A stretch of 64,000 nucleotides of DNA, taken from assembly GCA_020744425.1 (NCBI GenBank), contig JAGMUV010000020.1, positions 930,001 to 994,000 on the forward strand, in the 5' to 3' direction. The DNA is from Dactylonectria macrodidyma (taxonomy: Eukaryota > Ascomycota > Sordariomycetes > Hypocreales > Nectriaceae). Under the pieces are notes generated by a model. The model saw only the letters and a list, made by a program, of their open reading frames with translations, did not search any database and was not told the DNA's origin. Position numbers and translations under genes: made by a program. Positions 25,111 through 37,100 of the stretch are shown piece by piece; position 1 is the first letter of the stretch, and every line of letters begins with the position of its first letter.

Positions 25111-26526
25111 CTATAAGTCATCCTTGCTCAAAAGAATTGCAACACCACTCTTGAGTGTCTGAATGGTGTCATCACTGACTGTTTCAGAAGCGAAGTCGTT
25201 GACTAAGTCCATAAAATCAAGGTCCGCATTCCCATCAGATACTACCGCAATCTCTTCAATGAACTTCCGAAGAATGTCATTCCGACACTGCGGATCCTGA
25301 GCTGCAATAGCCAGGTTCTCTGTGATCAAAGACATACGTGCGATATTCTCGTCGGGTTCCGCGTCGAGGTTCTGCCAATCTTCCCGCGTCTTGGACACCA
25401 AGTCTCTGTAGAGCGCCCTGTAGAATTTGAGCGTTTTGGGAGAATCCTCTCGAACACCCTCGGGCTCTACCCCCTTGTCCATCGACTCATCGTACCCATA
25501 CATTGCGGGATCCCAATCTCGAGTGAGCCAGCTGGGATATCTCTCGCTCCCAATACTGCGAGGGACAACTGCAACGCCATCCCAGTCGATAATGCCTTGG
25601 AGCTCACCTGTATCCGAGACTATGAAGTTTTGGATATCGTAGTCAGGATGTGCAAGGACGAAAGGTTTTGTACTAGGAGGGACCGGAATGCAGCTGATAA
25701 GGAGTTGCAAAAGCAACAAGATACCTTTTGGGAAAGGTCTAGTTTCTTCATGAAGACTTAAAGGGAACATGAAGTAATCATGCGGGCTGTCAAAAACGGG
25801 GGATTCAACATAAATTGGATCGTCGGCTGGGTCTTTGTGAATGAACCAGCGATCCAACATCGCCTGGTGGTCGATATGCCGCATAGGCCCGATCTTAGAA
25901 GTTAAATTTCCGTTCGAGTCAAAGGTCATAAAACCGCCTTTGTCGAAGGAAAAGATTTTGAGTTGCGCCATGGCGGAGGCGATATCTTGAAGAGCACGAG
26001 TCCGATATCGCTCAACATCTTCCGGGCTGGAGTCCCTGAACCAAACTTCGTACAAGGGCTGCCCAGGAATGAAGGACATTAGAATATAGGGGCAGCAAAT
26101 GGGATTGTCTGTAGTCGCGGAAAAGTCGAAGACGGCTGGAATGGGAACCGTCGTCTCTTGCTTCAAGAGACGCATGGTGTTTGCTTCCGCACTTAGGGCA
26201 CCAGACGATACTGCATTCCAATGGCTTGGCGTTCCATTGACTGGGATTTTGGCCAACCATCGAGCGCCATCCGGAAACACCAGGGGTAAGAGAACGTTAT
26301 ACGAGCCGTAGATGGGCCGCTCGACAACAGGATTCTGTCCGTTGTACTCTGTTTCGTTTTGTTGACGCACAGCAGCCGCAAGCTTGGGGAGGCTCTCTTT
26401 GTCGAGATGGGCGAGAACCACAGTGAACAGCTCTGCATTCTCATCTTCTTCATTCTCCTCCTCGCTGCCTCCCAGGGATGCCACTCGAAGGCTTGAGGGA
26501 AGCTCGGCTTTGTCGCCGCGCGCCAT
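25111..26526 (-). CDS. Aminoglycoside-phosphotransferase-fold (APH) kinase-like protein
   Basis: An intact single-exon protein of 471 residues. The APH/protein-kinase-like fold is shown by an N-lobe strand region ARWLAKIPV (lysine position), then PYILMSFIPGQPLYEVW in the hinge. The catalytic loop is HPDYDIQNFIV (H-x-D-x4-N), and the metal-binding segment is GIIDWDGV (DWD in place of the more common DWE). A C-terminal helical region of about 130 residues follows. Fungal members phosphorylate unknown small molecules or proteins; there is no reason to infer antibiotic resistance. It sits between two relics but shows no stop or frameshift, so it may still be functional. Confidence 0.85.
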   Translation of the reverse strand: MARGDKAELPSSLRVASLGGSEEENEEDENAELFTVVLAHLDKESLPKLAAAVRQQNETEYNGQNPVVERPIYGSYNVLLPLVFPDGARWLAKIPVNGTPSHWNAVSSGALSAEANTMRLLKQETTVPIPAVFDFSATTDNPICCPYILMSFIPGQPLYEVWFRDSSPEDVERYRTRALQDIASAMAQLKIFSFDKGGFMTFDSNGNLTSKIGPMRHIDHQAMLDRWFIHKDPADDPIYVESPVFDSPHDYFMFPLSLHEETRPFPKGILLLLQLLISCIPVPPSTKPFVLAHPDYDIQNFIVSDTGELQGIIDWDGVAVVPRSIGSERYPSWLTRDWDPAMYGYDESMDKGVEPEGVREDSPKTLKFYRALYRDLVSKTREDWQNLDAEPDENIARMSLITENLAIAAQDPQCRNDILRKFIEEIAVVSDGNADLDFMDLVNDFASETVSDDTIQTLKSGVAILLSKDDL

Positions 26527-27502
26527 GTTGGTGTTGGTTGTTGGTTGCAGCCTCGGATGCTAAAATGCCGAGTTATTTGGGTTTCAGCTGACTCATTGAT
26601 TACAGTGTAGCCTGAAAAGTAAGGCTATAGTGGTCAGTCAATTAATTCCTCTCTACGGTCATTCTAGCGCTTCAGTAATCTAAATATGAACTGCCGAAAA
26701 GATTGAAACCCTGACGAGGCTATGCAAGGAAGTTTTAGCCTTCGTATCCTTGCTTCTGTAGCCGCTGAGGTGTCAGGAGCTTATGCGAACCTATCATTCT
26801 GGAAGATCTCCATCTTCCAGAGACAAAGATCAATTTCTATGGCGGCAAGTTAACCAAACGTACTTTGTACCGCCGAATGGGATGTTGGCTCGTGAGAGCC
26901 TCGAACATGTATACAGCGAGGGAAGCCGCTGGGTGGAGGCCTGCCGTGATCCGTGATATGTGAGAATAATACAAGCATCTCTGACGTTGTTAGTAGTTCG
27001 CCGTAAGCCTCTAGAATACGATGAATATCGCGTGCTGAGAAGCGGTCAACCAGCTGAGCGAATATGGCACTCAGAAATGACGTGATATTCGCAGCTCCGG
27101 ACGCGATGGAAGTGCTTTCTCCTGTTCTCTGGGTATCCAGTCGTGATATGGGTTGTGTAAAATATATCGAGGAGCAATCCGGATAGAGCACATTGTGGGT
27201 ATCCTTGAGTTTCAAGTAACTTTCAAGTTCAAATTAAAAAATATGGAAAAGTTTCCACTGGTAGGGTAAGATACTTGCTATGTATTATGTTTTATACATT
27301 TAGGTGTTCGATTCACCTCTTTTCCGTCTGTTATACTCTGCTGCACCTGTGCTGTTGTATATGTTTCACTCATATGTGCATATTTTTTATAGCTTTAGCT
27401 ATAAAAAATATGGAAAATGTGTAGGAAAATCAACAATGCATGAGTTTCGGCTCCAGTATTTCTATAAAAAAAATCAGTGTGTGATCATAGAAGTATACAT
27501 AC
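26527..27502. other. Intergenic, AT-rich
   Basis: It holds the promoter of the APH-like gene and a minus-strand open frame of 121 codons (26850-27215) without recognisable motifs. A perfect AT-rich palindrome at 27379-27412 is listed separately. Confidence 0.5.
27379..27412. repeat. Perfect 16-bp inverted repeat, 2-nt loop
   Basis: The arms are 27379-27394 and 27397-27412 and pair without mismatch around TT. The motif aaaaaatatggaaaa occurs at the right arm and again near 27235. It may be a small foldback element or simply an AT-rich hairpin. Confidence 0.8.
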
Positions 27503-28778
27503 TTAGTAGCACACATAAACATTCTGATATATGTCACTCAGTGGTAGAGATCTATACATGATCAGGGAGTTGTGGAGAACATTGTGGCCAGTTGATACAC
27601 GTGCAACAACTTTGCGGAGCCCTACGACAATTCCCATTAGAGTGGAATGCTTAAAGGCTTGAGTCATCTCGTATGATGTATAGTTCAACTTTTCTATTGG
27701 CTCCATGAGAAGTTTCGCACAGATTTCCATCTGATCCATCACGGGGGCTGAATGACAGTAGGAGTCAGTTTATGCGTCGATGTCCCCAAGACGGCCTGCA
27801 TACTCCAATCCGACTCGGTTGAGCCCCTGGACAACATTGAATCGGAAAAAGGCGCCACTTGTCCTTATAACTGGAAAGTCCCTCTGAAATTCTGACTTCT
27901 CTTCTGACTCTATTGCAATGCTTTTGATAGCCTTGAGGGCATCCGGGATAGTTTCTCCAAACCTCTTAAGTGAGGACAGCCTTATTCCTATGAACACAAG
28001 GCAGCCGACGGACGTTCTGCATTCTCTGACCTTCGTCGCCCTCAAAGAACACTTCTAATGCCTCAATCCGCGCTCGTAGATGGGATTGCTGGTTCCAGTA
28101 GCGCCATCAGCAAACATTTTTCCGTTAATGCTGACGGCTTCAAAAAACGAAGTTGCTGCTGAAGTTGCCCGGGCTGCTTCTAAGATGCGCACGCGATCAA
28201 GTATACATGCAGCCCATACTTCGAATAGTAATTTGGGAAGAGAACAATCTTTGATGTCTATTGACTCATAGCGCAAACAAAGCTGACCCGATGCTAGAAG
28301 GAGCAGCTAATAAGTGACGGACTTCGGAATCTTTGTTAGATCGAGGGCTTACGTTTTGCGCCGAGGCATACCATCCTTCTCTTCATCCGCTCATCCTCAG
28401 GAAGACCCAGACGTTAAAGCAGGTCTTTAACTCCCTTTTCGAGAGTTTAATGATAAAATCGGCCTTTCAGCTTCCCGGACCAGCCGACTGTATGATGTGT
28501 CTTGGCGAAGACGGTGGTTAAAAGCTTCTGGTATTCCTCTATGCACTCCGCAACGCTCATTTCAATCGGCCCAGTATAATGACAATCAAAATTCCAGTAG
28601 ATATACCGCTGATCATACCGAAACACCCGCAGGGCTTCGGCGAGTTGACTGGATCGATGAGTTCGACGACACGCTGCAGGATCCGGAGCGAAGAGAGGCT
28701 GCGCACACCGCCGCCATCAAAGCACAGCAAGCGGATGCCACCACCAGGCTTAGTTTCCCGAGTGCCCGAGGACGCCAT
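27503..28778 (-). pseudogene. Patatin-like phospholipase relic with RIP-type stops
   Basis: Minus-strand pieces in order match a patatin-like phospholipase. The start is at 28778 (MASSGTRETKPGGG). The oxyanion loop DGGGVRSLSSL and nucleophile elbow GISTG follow, with a frameshift after IILGRLK at about 28545, where the expected GRLEMSVAECIEEYQ continues one base off. Then come in-frame stops (RFYH*TLEKGVKDLL*RLGL) and a possible intron near 28350. Next are EAARATSAATSFFEAVSING and MFADGATGTSNPIYE (catalytic Asp region), then ISIAIESEE-like sequence to FFRFNVVQGLNRVGLE. A final TAA at about 27768 separates a continued frame, DSYCHSAPVMDQMEIC. The TAA stops fit CAA-to-TAA changes. The C-terminal limit is uncertain. 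Confidence 0.8.
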
Positions 28779-30006
28779 AGATGCTTCACAAGCTGTCGAG
28801 CCAGCTGAAAGTTTGAGAAGAAGACAGAGAAAAACATGATTTCTCAAATCGAGGGCATTTATTCTCGCTAGCTATTTATCTTTGCTGTCATTGGCTGCCT
28901 TGTTGTGGTTCAAAGAGAGGCATGTGGAACAACACATCAGGTGATAATGTAATGTCTAATCAACATTCAGAGTCTTGATCGTTGACCTCTACAAATTATT
29001 CTTCGCCACTGTGGGTAATTGAGATGTGGAAGTTGGTTGGAGGTTAGTGGGAGTGAAGATAGCTAAAACTGAGTTAATTAACAATGCCAACATTGACAGT
29101 AGGAAGATTGGAACTCTGATGATGATTATGATGATGATGATTATTTGACGTGTTAGAGACCCAAGGTCTCGCCGATCGCGAGAAGCGTAAAAAATACATG
29201 CTAAGCTAGATATTAAATATATTCTTTTCAGAGCTAGAAGGGCCAGCCTTCACCGGGGGACCATTAGCAAAGGCTTTGTCGATGCCAATAGCTGCTGCAG
29301 CTATTCCTTCTTTCTATCCGGACCTTAATTACATTTGGCATTTCAATAGCCCAGGGCCTTTAGGTTCGCAAGCCTCGCACCCGTCAGCAGGATTTAAAGG
29401 CGACGGAGCTTTCGTCCTTCAAGTTCGGAAGATTGAGACTCGCTGGCGTTGTGACATGGATCTAGGGTAGAACGTAGTGAATGCCAGTAAAGATTAGTTG
29501 CGCTGAAAACCCACCCAAATGCACAACTCAAGGAAGAACAGCAACTAGCCGAGTCTAATAAATCATAGGTTAACCACAGCTAACATTCAGAGAGAAGTAC
29601 TGCTGGGGGAATTCTAGACGACCGATTTAGCGTAAGTAACCCACGATGCCACCTTGTGCGAAGGTGTGCTTTACATTAAAGATCGTAGGTGAGTCAAACT
29701 GAGGATGCAGCGTTCGAGCCATTAAATGCAGCTCCCTCCCTTGGTAAAGTAACTGTCAGAAATACGGACACTAATTGACAACAGGCACGAAATCATATGA
29801 ACTAAAACTGTATCATATTCAAAACTTGGACTTTGGCTGCCTTATATGGACGGAAAGCCTGGCTAAATAAACGACACAGAGGATAAGCCATAACGAGGCA
29901 AGACAGTTTAAGCTGCGATTTGTGCCAATGAAGAGTTGCCTCCACGTCCGGCTTGTTCATCAACCCCTCCAGCTCAGTCTAGGGGACAAATTTCAGCAAG
30001 TCGGTT
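28779..30006. other. Intergenic with a GAT microsatellite
   Basis: No coding motif is seen. An imperfect GAT/GATTAT repeat runs at about 29118-29146. This stretch separates the patatin relic from the 3' end of the fusion gene. Confidence 0.5.
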
Positions 30007-32778
30007 TCAGAGTATATCGTGTCCTGCCTTATCTTGGTTCTGAGAGTCGCGGATAGGTTGATGGTGGTGTTTGTTGGTCTGTGGTCGATACTTCTTGCGG
30101 AAGTCGACTTGAAAGTTGCGAGAAGCGTTGTTATCCCAGTAATCCTGGCCATTAACAGAATAGCGGATACAAAAGAATAGCGTCTTTGACTCGAGATTGG
30201 CAGTATTTGATAGTCTAATGGAGAAGGTAAACCTATCATGGCCCAAAGAAGTCTCATGGGGGCGGATGACGTGGCTATATTCGGCGGCAATCTCTGACGT
30301 AGTCTTCCAATAGTCAAAAGTGAACCGGCACACTACAGACTTCTGAATGGCCAGGTTGCTGACAGCCACAGAGCCCAAAAGGCTCTTCTTGTCAGAGGAT
30401 AGCCACACCTTCTCAAGACGAACCGCCTGAGCCTTGCGAGCGGGGCTATCGTGGGGGAAGTTGGACGTGAGGATTTCCCACTCTAAGGGAGTGGCTGAGC
30501 GTTAGATTGGCCATCTAGGAGGAAGGGGTACTCTGTCTCGCTATCGTAATCATCAATAGGCAATGATCCAGAACTGATATTTAGAGGACGGTCGACCTGA
30601 AGGAAATGTCGGACATGCTCCAAGTGAGAGTCAAAGTGAACAGCCTTGGAGAAGGTTGGGCTGCCTGGCATGCTGGAGGGGTGTCGCCTGGACGGTGGAT
30701 GCAAAGGCGCAGTGGCCACCCTGTTAGGGCGGTCGGGCGGTTCAGTCGACTGAAATCGGGCCTCCGGCTCTGCCTCTCTCTGTACTTCAGTGAGCTTCTG
30801 GATTATGCTCTGCAACTTCCGAACATCCGTGCCTAGGACTCTCTCGAATTCCTCTCCTTCTCGGAAAAGGATAAACGTGGGAAGAGTCACAATTTCGAAT
30901 TGTGCGATAAGGTCGGTTTGGATATCACAATCGATCTTCCCAAAGGTGATAAGGTTGGGGCGCGACAAGGACTCCGATAGGCTGTCATAGAAGGGAGAGA
31001 TCAGTTTGCAAGGCCCAACCCACTCAGCCCATACTGCAAATTTGACTCCGTTAGTGTCTTCTTAAGCGGGATGGAACGAAGTGCATCTTGACTCCCTTTG
31101 TGGAAATCAGGTGGTGGGGTTATTCTCGGTAAGTAATTAGTACTTACAGTAAAGGATGACGATTCGTGAAGTGCTAAAGATGCCATTCAGTTCCTCCTTG
31201 GAGGTTATGGGGATTGAGTTCTTGGATAGTGGGAGGTCCAGATCTTCCGCTTCTAACGTTACCTCCTCAACATCCTCCACGTCGTCATCCCCTGTTTTTT
31301 CGTCGTCTTTTTCGCTCTCAGAGTCATTATCGTCCTGATCACCGGGAAGCTGGGGTAATGCGAACAGAGCCAAGTCTTCTTGGTGACGACCGACGTGCCG
31401 TAGATAGTGCTTGAGTGTTTGTAATGACTCGTTACACAATGGACAGTTTTCGGATTCATTGACAAGCTTTAGCATCTCACAAAGAGAAAGTAAACTGTCC
31501 AGATGCGCTGATTCCGAGGCGGCCGCATGGGCATATTTGAGGTGATGCTTCATGTCCTTGAGGGAAGAGAAAGGTTCGTTACACCCAAGAGAACAAGTCC
31601 ATGTTTTCCAGTGGTATTTGTAGACGTGGTCTGCCCAATTGTGACGCCTCGAAAGTCCTGGTCAGTTGCCTCACAATCTGGCGACACGCACACATAAGGA
31701 CGTAAATCTGCAAACACGTGCTTTCTGCCGGGAGCATTAGTGTTGTTTGGCTGTGAGATCCTAGAGAATAACTTACTTCCACAAATGTCTCGAGGGAGCT
31801 GATATCATCATGAAGCAGAATGGGCACTCAAAAGGGCCAGCTTCAGCTCCTTCTGGAAGGGACGGAACCTTTGGTCGATTGGTGTTTGCAGCAGAAGTCG
31901 CATATGAAGTTTGTGATCGTCCAGTATCCGAGGCATTATCCTCTTCGACAGGGTTTGAAATGCCTATTTCAATTTGCTTCAAATACTTTGGGATAGACGA
32001 GGCGACAGTGCTTTGCAACGCAATATCAAATTCACGCTCAGGCTCCAGCCCGCTTGACATGATTTGGTGATGCATTTCGCGGTACTTGAAGTATTGTCGT
32101 CGCCGAGAGATCGCCTTGCCAAGCCTTTCGACTACATTAGCCGGAGCCGTTGAGAACTTGGTACGGACATGCTGGACATCGAACGGTTCGAAATGAGATG
32201 TATCGGTCAAGGATGATTCTCTGAAACGATCGTGCGGAGCTGGATTGCGAATGGAAACAGACAGTCTGAAGACACAGTTAATATCTTCGACGACACTGGC
32301 GAGTATTTGCGATAACTCGGACGGCGTCGACAAGTCTGGTTCTGGTTCAGAATCGTTGTCGGAATCATCCTCGTCTAGGGATAAAGACTCTCCATCCCCA
32401 GGTAAAATATCTCCAGCGAGATGACTCTTCGCTAATTTGTTTTAAATCGACTTCATAGATCTAACGAGTGATCAGTTACTTACCGTCGCTTAGTAACTCC
32501 GCCAAATCTTGGAGGAGTTTAACAACCTGATTGCGAATGTTTGAGGCATCTCGAAGACGATGATCAAGAGAGCTGCTTCCTTTCTTATGGGCACCTATGT
32601 TTGCACTCCAGACCTTTAACCTACTCTGTTCAGCTTCCACCCTCGACAGTGACATTTCATCTGGATCACCCCGCGCGGTGTGTGCATTTGATGGGGCCGT
32701 CGCATTGTCTCTAAGAGCAATACAGAGGCCCTTGAACCCCTGTAGACATTCAAAGACACTATTTGCGATCGGATTCAT
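30007..32778 (-). pseudogene. Broken fusion gene: acuF-like zinc-finger region, thioredoxin fold, PP1-regulatory/CBM21 region
   Basis: Exons on the minus strand are 32484-32778, 31777-32431, 31148-31724 and 31023 downward. The N-terminal part (MNPIANSVFECLQGFKGL, VFRLSVSIRNPAPHDRF, ISRRRQYFKYREMHH, FECPFCFMMIS, RHVGRHQEDLALFALPQL) is the acuF-like C2H2-type module common in filamentous ascomycetes. An acidic linker follows, then IVILYLWAEWVGPCKLISPF and FEIVTLPTFILFREGEEFE, a thioredoxin fold with only the second cysteine. The same frame continues into KAVHFDSHLEHVRHFL and SGSLPIDDYDSETEYPF, resembling Gac1/PP1-regulatory subunits. WEILTSNFP and a CBM21 domain (WLSSDKKSLLGSVAV, FCIRYSVNGQDYWDNN) end it at 30007. 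Frame breaks of one base occur near 31645 (after ATDQDF) and near 30495 (before the CBM21 part). Either the gene is recently inactivated or these are sequence errors. Confidence 0.7.
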
Positions 32779-33088
32779 TGCTAATGACACACGTTGAAGT
32801 CGAGGGGAGTCGCTCGCAGCGCGATTTTGTGGTGGTGATGATAACCCTCTTTAAGACTGTAGACAGGGTATGGAGGACCATTTCAAAAGTCTTTGCCCAC
32901 ACTAAGGACGCCACACCCTCGAACCCTTGCTAGATACTTGACAGTACATTCGGCTTCATATCGTTATAGGCTAATATCTGCTAAATTTATTGCAATTCTA
33001 GTAGTATTAGATCTATATTATGGCTATCTAGTGGGCTAAATGTGTTATAATATAAGGCCTATTTTAGTGCTAATATTTATAAAATATA
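32779..33088. other. Gap between fusion gene and transposon
   Basis: Promoter side of the fusion gene, becoming AT-rich to the right. The TA at 33087-33088 is the left copy of the target duplication of the adjacent transposon. Confidence 0.6.
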
Positions 33089-33135
33089 ACGTATATGATA
33101 AGCTTGCGTGACAAACAAGCTTGCGTAACAAAAAT
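33089..33135. repeat. Left terminal inverted repeat of pogo-type element
   Basis: 47 bp, matching the complement of 42272-42318 with three transition differences. It contains an internal direct repeat, aagcttgcgt, twice, 17 bp apart. Confidence 0.9.
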
Positions 33136-34015
33136 GCTAACTTATAAAATTAAAACTTCAATAAAAATACAACAAACCATTCAATTAATTAAAACTAATC
33201 GCTATCCTTATCTGCAGAGGTCTTAATTACAGCCTGACAGGTCCTTACATTATAACCAGCCTTTCTATAAGTTCTACAGCGCCTTTCCCTCGGCATCGCC
33301 GACCTCCCTCGACCACCACTTCTCGACGATTTAGCTACTACCTATGCATTAATATCTCTCTGATCTATCTCACCCCTTCCCTCATCTACAGTCATCTTCC
33401 CTCCTTAACGTAAGCGGGTTCTTTTTGCTCTGTGCTGCTTACTAAGGGTCTTATTTGCTTATTGAAGGATCTGGTTTTCAGACTTTAATAATGCTATTTA
33501 ATGCATTATTGCCTTTATTCCTTTAGAAAATAACTCAAGCGCCTTAAAGATAGATACTGGAGAGCTGCTCTAATGCCTTCTCACTCGTCTTTTAAGGTAT
33601 TCAGACTGCGAACTGGCCTTAAGCACTGTCTTTAGGGTCTTTGAGACCTAAGGGTCAGGAAGGCTGACCTCCTCTGCAGCTGGTGTTAGAGTCCGTAGCT
33701 GCACATCAAGCTTTGATATGACATTTTCTAAGTCTAAAGGAGCAAGTCTAGCCCCTTAAAAACCCCCTTTGATATTACTCGCTATTATAGCGGCTTAGTA
33801 GGCAGTATAAAAGGCTAGGAAGAACTCAGTCTTAGAAACGTAGGTTATAGAGCATCTAATTAACCGCTTAATTTCTTAACCGTAAGCTTTTTTAAGTAGC
33901 CTAAAGCACTTAATATTAAAAGGCTAAAGTAAATAAGATGAATAAGGCAGTATATAAAGTATAATAATATCATTCTATTTATAATATCTCTTAAAGTTAA
34001 TAGAGTGATGACTTT

Positions 34016-34020
34016 CGTAC
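34016..34020. repeat. Left target-site duplication (cgtac) of the LTR element
   Basis: The five bases cgtac directly precede the 5' LTR and recur directly after the 3' LTR at 41386-41390. Confidence 0.9.
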
Positions 34021-34195
34021 TGTAAGAGTTAGGGCCGATGGAGCTGTGGTCTTATCAGATAAGAGGCCACATAATATAGGCTAGACTAGCTCTTTGGCGA
34101 GGGCTAGCTGAGCACTTACTAAGTGAATGCTTATACACTACCTTATACTTACTTTTAGATCTTTTGTGTGATACCTTAATAGACTAACCCTTATA
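34021..34195 (+). repeat. 5' LTR of chromovirus
   Basis: 175 bp starting tgtaagagttaggg and ending ttata (ttaca in the 3' copy, restoring TG..CA ends). It differs from 41211-41385 mainly by transitions. Confidence 0.92.
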
Positions 34196-37100
34196 ATTCG
34201 TTTACTTCTATATCCTAGCGGATTGTTAATACGTTATATAAGATGAGAAGGAATATACTACTGAACCTGGGCATTGCTAAGTGAGCGATGAGCGAACTGT
34301 GAATGAATACGGGACTATTTACCTATAACCCCGTATAAAACGAAGCTAGGAAAAACCTCGAACTGCTAACTGCAGATAATGAAGGATTCTAATTAGAATA
34401 CGATCTGATTGATCGTTTGATCTAGGAGGAAACTGAAGTAGGGCTACTTTATATACCTTATGAAGATAGCTTCTATAAAGAATTGCTATTGCCTATGGTT
34501 TAATGATTAGTAACTGAGTGCTTACTAAGAAGTCTATGACTGGATTCTAAGAATGATAGTAATAGAATGTAATTGCTTTTCTATGCTATAATATAATAAT
34601 AGGAATAAGACTGATATTTCTAAGAAAAACTGCTAGAGTAACTTACTAGAAGCTTAGATAAGAAAGACCCTAAAGAATACGATAGATTATTATACTATCT
34701 TTATATAATATTAACTGAAGGGGCTAATAGAGTCTAAATTAATGATTAGATAGAGGTAGTAAAGACGGCGAATGATCTTTAAGCGTCTACTAGAATATAC
34801 TAGAAGATTCTCTAGTCTATAATTAAACTCTCTTTACTGTTATAAACCTAGTAGAGAGATTACTTAAGGAACTTCGCATACTTTATATAGGACTAATTTA
34901 TGGCCTTTTTAAAGAAGCTTTATATAGACCCTAAATGGAGGGAGGTTGAACTATATAAGGAGCTTATAGCTCTTTAATAGCTCTCTGACTAGTTGCTAAT
35001 AGAATACTTTAATATATGGAGATCCTTATATTCTTCGTTAAAGATAAAGGACCTAGAAGAAGATAAGACGCTTATATTATAATATTATTATAGACTCTAA
35101 AACAGGGTTAAAAGAGATATTTAAAAGATATAGGTTAATATCTTATAAGCTAGAGAACTTGCATTAGAAGTATAATGACTGTAGTAACCCTATAGCTAAT
35201 ATAGGGACATACCCTTAAGCTAAGGTAAGAAGAGAAACTACTCTAATAGTGAGTAAGAAGGGCTATAGAAAAGATACATACTAGAGACCCTAATGTATGC
35301 ATTATAAGGCAGACCCTATACTCTGCGAGGATAAGGAAACTTAATAAGAAGTAGAGGAAAAGGCAGCTACTCTAACTACTCAGAATCGAGCAGTTGATGA
35401 GAGTATAGTAAGTACTTGGCGAAGCTAAGAGATAATTCCTACATTCAGTACTATAACTGCGATAAGAGGGGCTATTTTGCTAGTAAGTGTATAGTAATTA
35501 AGAGAGCTCCTAGCGGATAGAACTGAGGAGGCTACTAGAAAATAGCAATTATATAATAATTTAGTATAAAAGTCGAAGAGATTGACTTATTAGAAAACGA
35601 CTAGGCATAGGGTCTGAAGATGTAACCCCTATGCTAAAACCATGTCTTATACTAATCGGTTTAATCGCCTAGGGATGAGCGATCATTCTCTAAGTATATA
35701 ATGAATATGAGGTTAAAGTAGATATGGATATAGCTGCAGAAGTCAGCCTAATTAGTAAAAAGCTGGTATAGAAGCTAGGCTTTAAACTTATGCTAGATTA
35801 GTAAGCTCTAAAGCTAGTAGGCTTTGATAGGATTACTTATCCTATACTATGGGTGTATTGGGTGATATTCTTCCTCCTTAATTACTAAGAGTTAGTAAGG
35901 AAAATGAGATATTTATTTACAGAAGCCCTATAGAACTGACCTAAAGGAATAGGCGACTTACTATTAGTAAGAGAGACTATAGGCCAGGAAGGCATTATGA
36001 TTAATATATGTATGAATATATAGTATTATAAGGCAGTCTTAATATAAGATCCTGACTCTTTTATAAAAGACCTTATTATAAATAGTAAAAAGGCATATAT
36101 TATATATATATATAGTGTATTAGCGCTGAATGAGTGGCTACTGCTTGCCTTTAGAGAAGAGGATAAAGAAGGGATTAGCGTACTATTATCCGAACTTAAG
36201 TTAGAATAAGAGATCTTTAGTAAAGCTAAGGTAAAGAAGTTACTGCTCCTAAAAGGAGTAGAATACTCTATTAAACTGATAGAAGGCAAAGAGCCTCCTT
36301 TAGGGATAATATACTCTACTAATAAGAAGTAAGTAAAGATTATTTATAATTACTTTACTGAGAATATAGAGATTAGTTAAGTGAATAGCTTAATTAGTAG
36401 AGCAGGAGCTCTAGTCCTATTTGTTCTTAAAAAGGATAGAGGCATTAGGATATGCGTTAATTATTGTAAGTTAAATGTAATTACTATTAAGAACTGTTAT
36501 CCTTTACTGCTGATTAGTGAATTATTTAACAGACTTGCTAAAGTGAAATGGATCTTTAAAATTAATATTTATAATGCTTATTACTATATCTGAATTAAGA
36601 AGGAAGACTAGTAGAAGATAGCATTTTGCATAAGATATAGTCATTTTGAATATATAGTTATGCCTTTTAGACTAATTAATGCACCTATTACTTTCTAAGT
36701 ATATATTAACTAAGCGCTTACTAGATTGCTTAATACTTATTATATAGTATACTTAGATAATATTATAGTATACTTATAGATATGAGAATAATATACTAAG
36801 GATCTAAAAGAGGTCTTCTAGAGGTTAAAAACCTTCTAGCTCTATGCAAAGCTACTAAAGTATGCCTTCTATTAAAAGGAGGTCGAATTCCTTAGGTATG
36901 TAATTACTTAGGAAGGACTAAAGATAGAGCTGAGTAAGGTGCCAGCAATCGCTAAGTAGTAGGCGCTAGAGAGTGTTAAAGATATGCAGGTCTTTCTAGG
37001 ATTCTGTAACTTCTATAGGAAGTTCATTCTAGAATACTCTTACTAAACGGCGCTACTAATAGAGCTATTAAAGACTATAGAGAATAAGAAACCCTTCGTA

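Noticed and set aside
25111..26526. Calling the APH-fold gene an antibiotic-resistance gene
   Set aside because: Only the kinase-like fold motifs are shared; fungal genomes hold many such proteins with unknown substrates.
26850..27215. A 121-codon minus-strand frame downstream of the patatin relic
   Set aside because: Considered as a further piece of the patatin gene, but no patatin motif or frame continuity could be shown.
30001..30320. Treating the CBM21 part as an independent small gene
   Set aside because: It has no good start codon of its own and directly continues the PP1-regulatory segment after a one-base shift.
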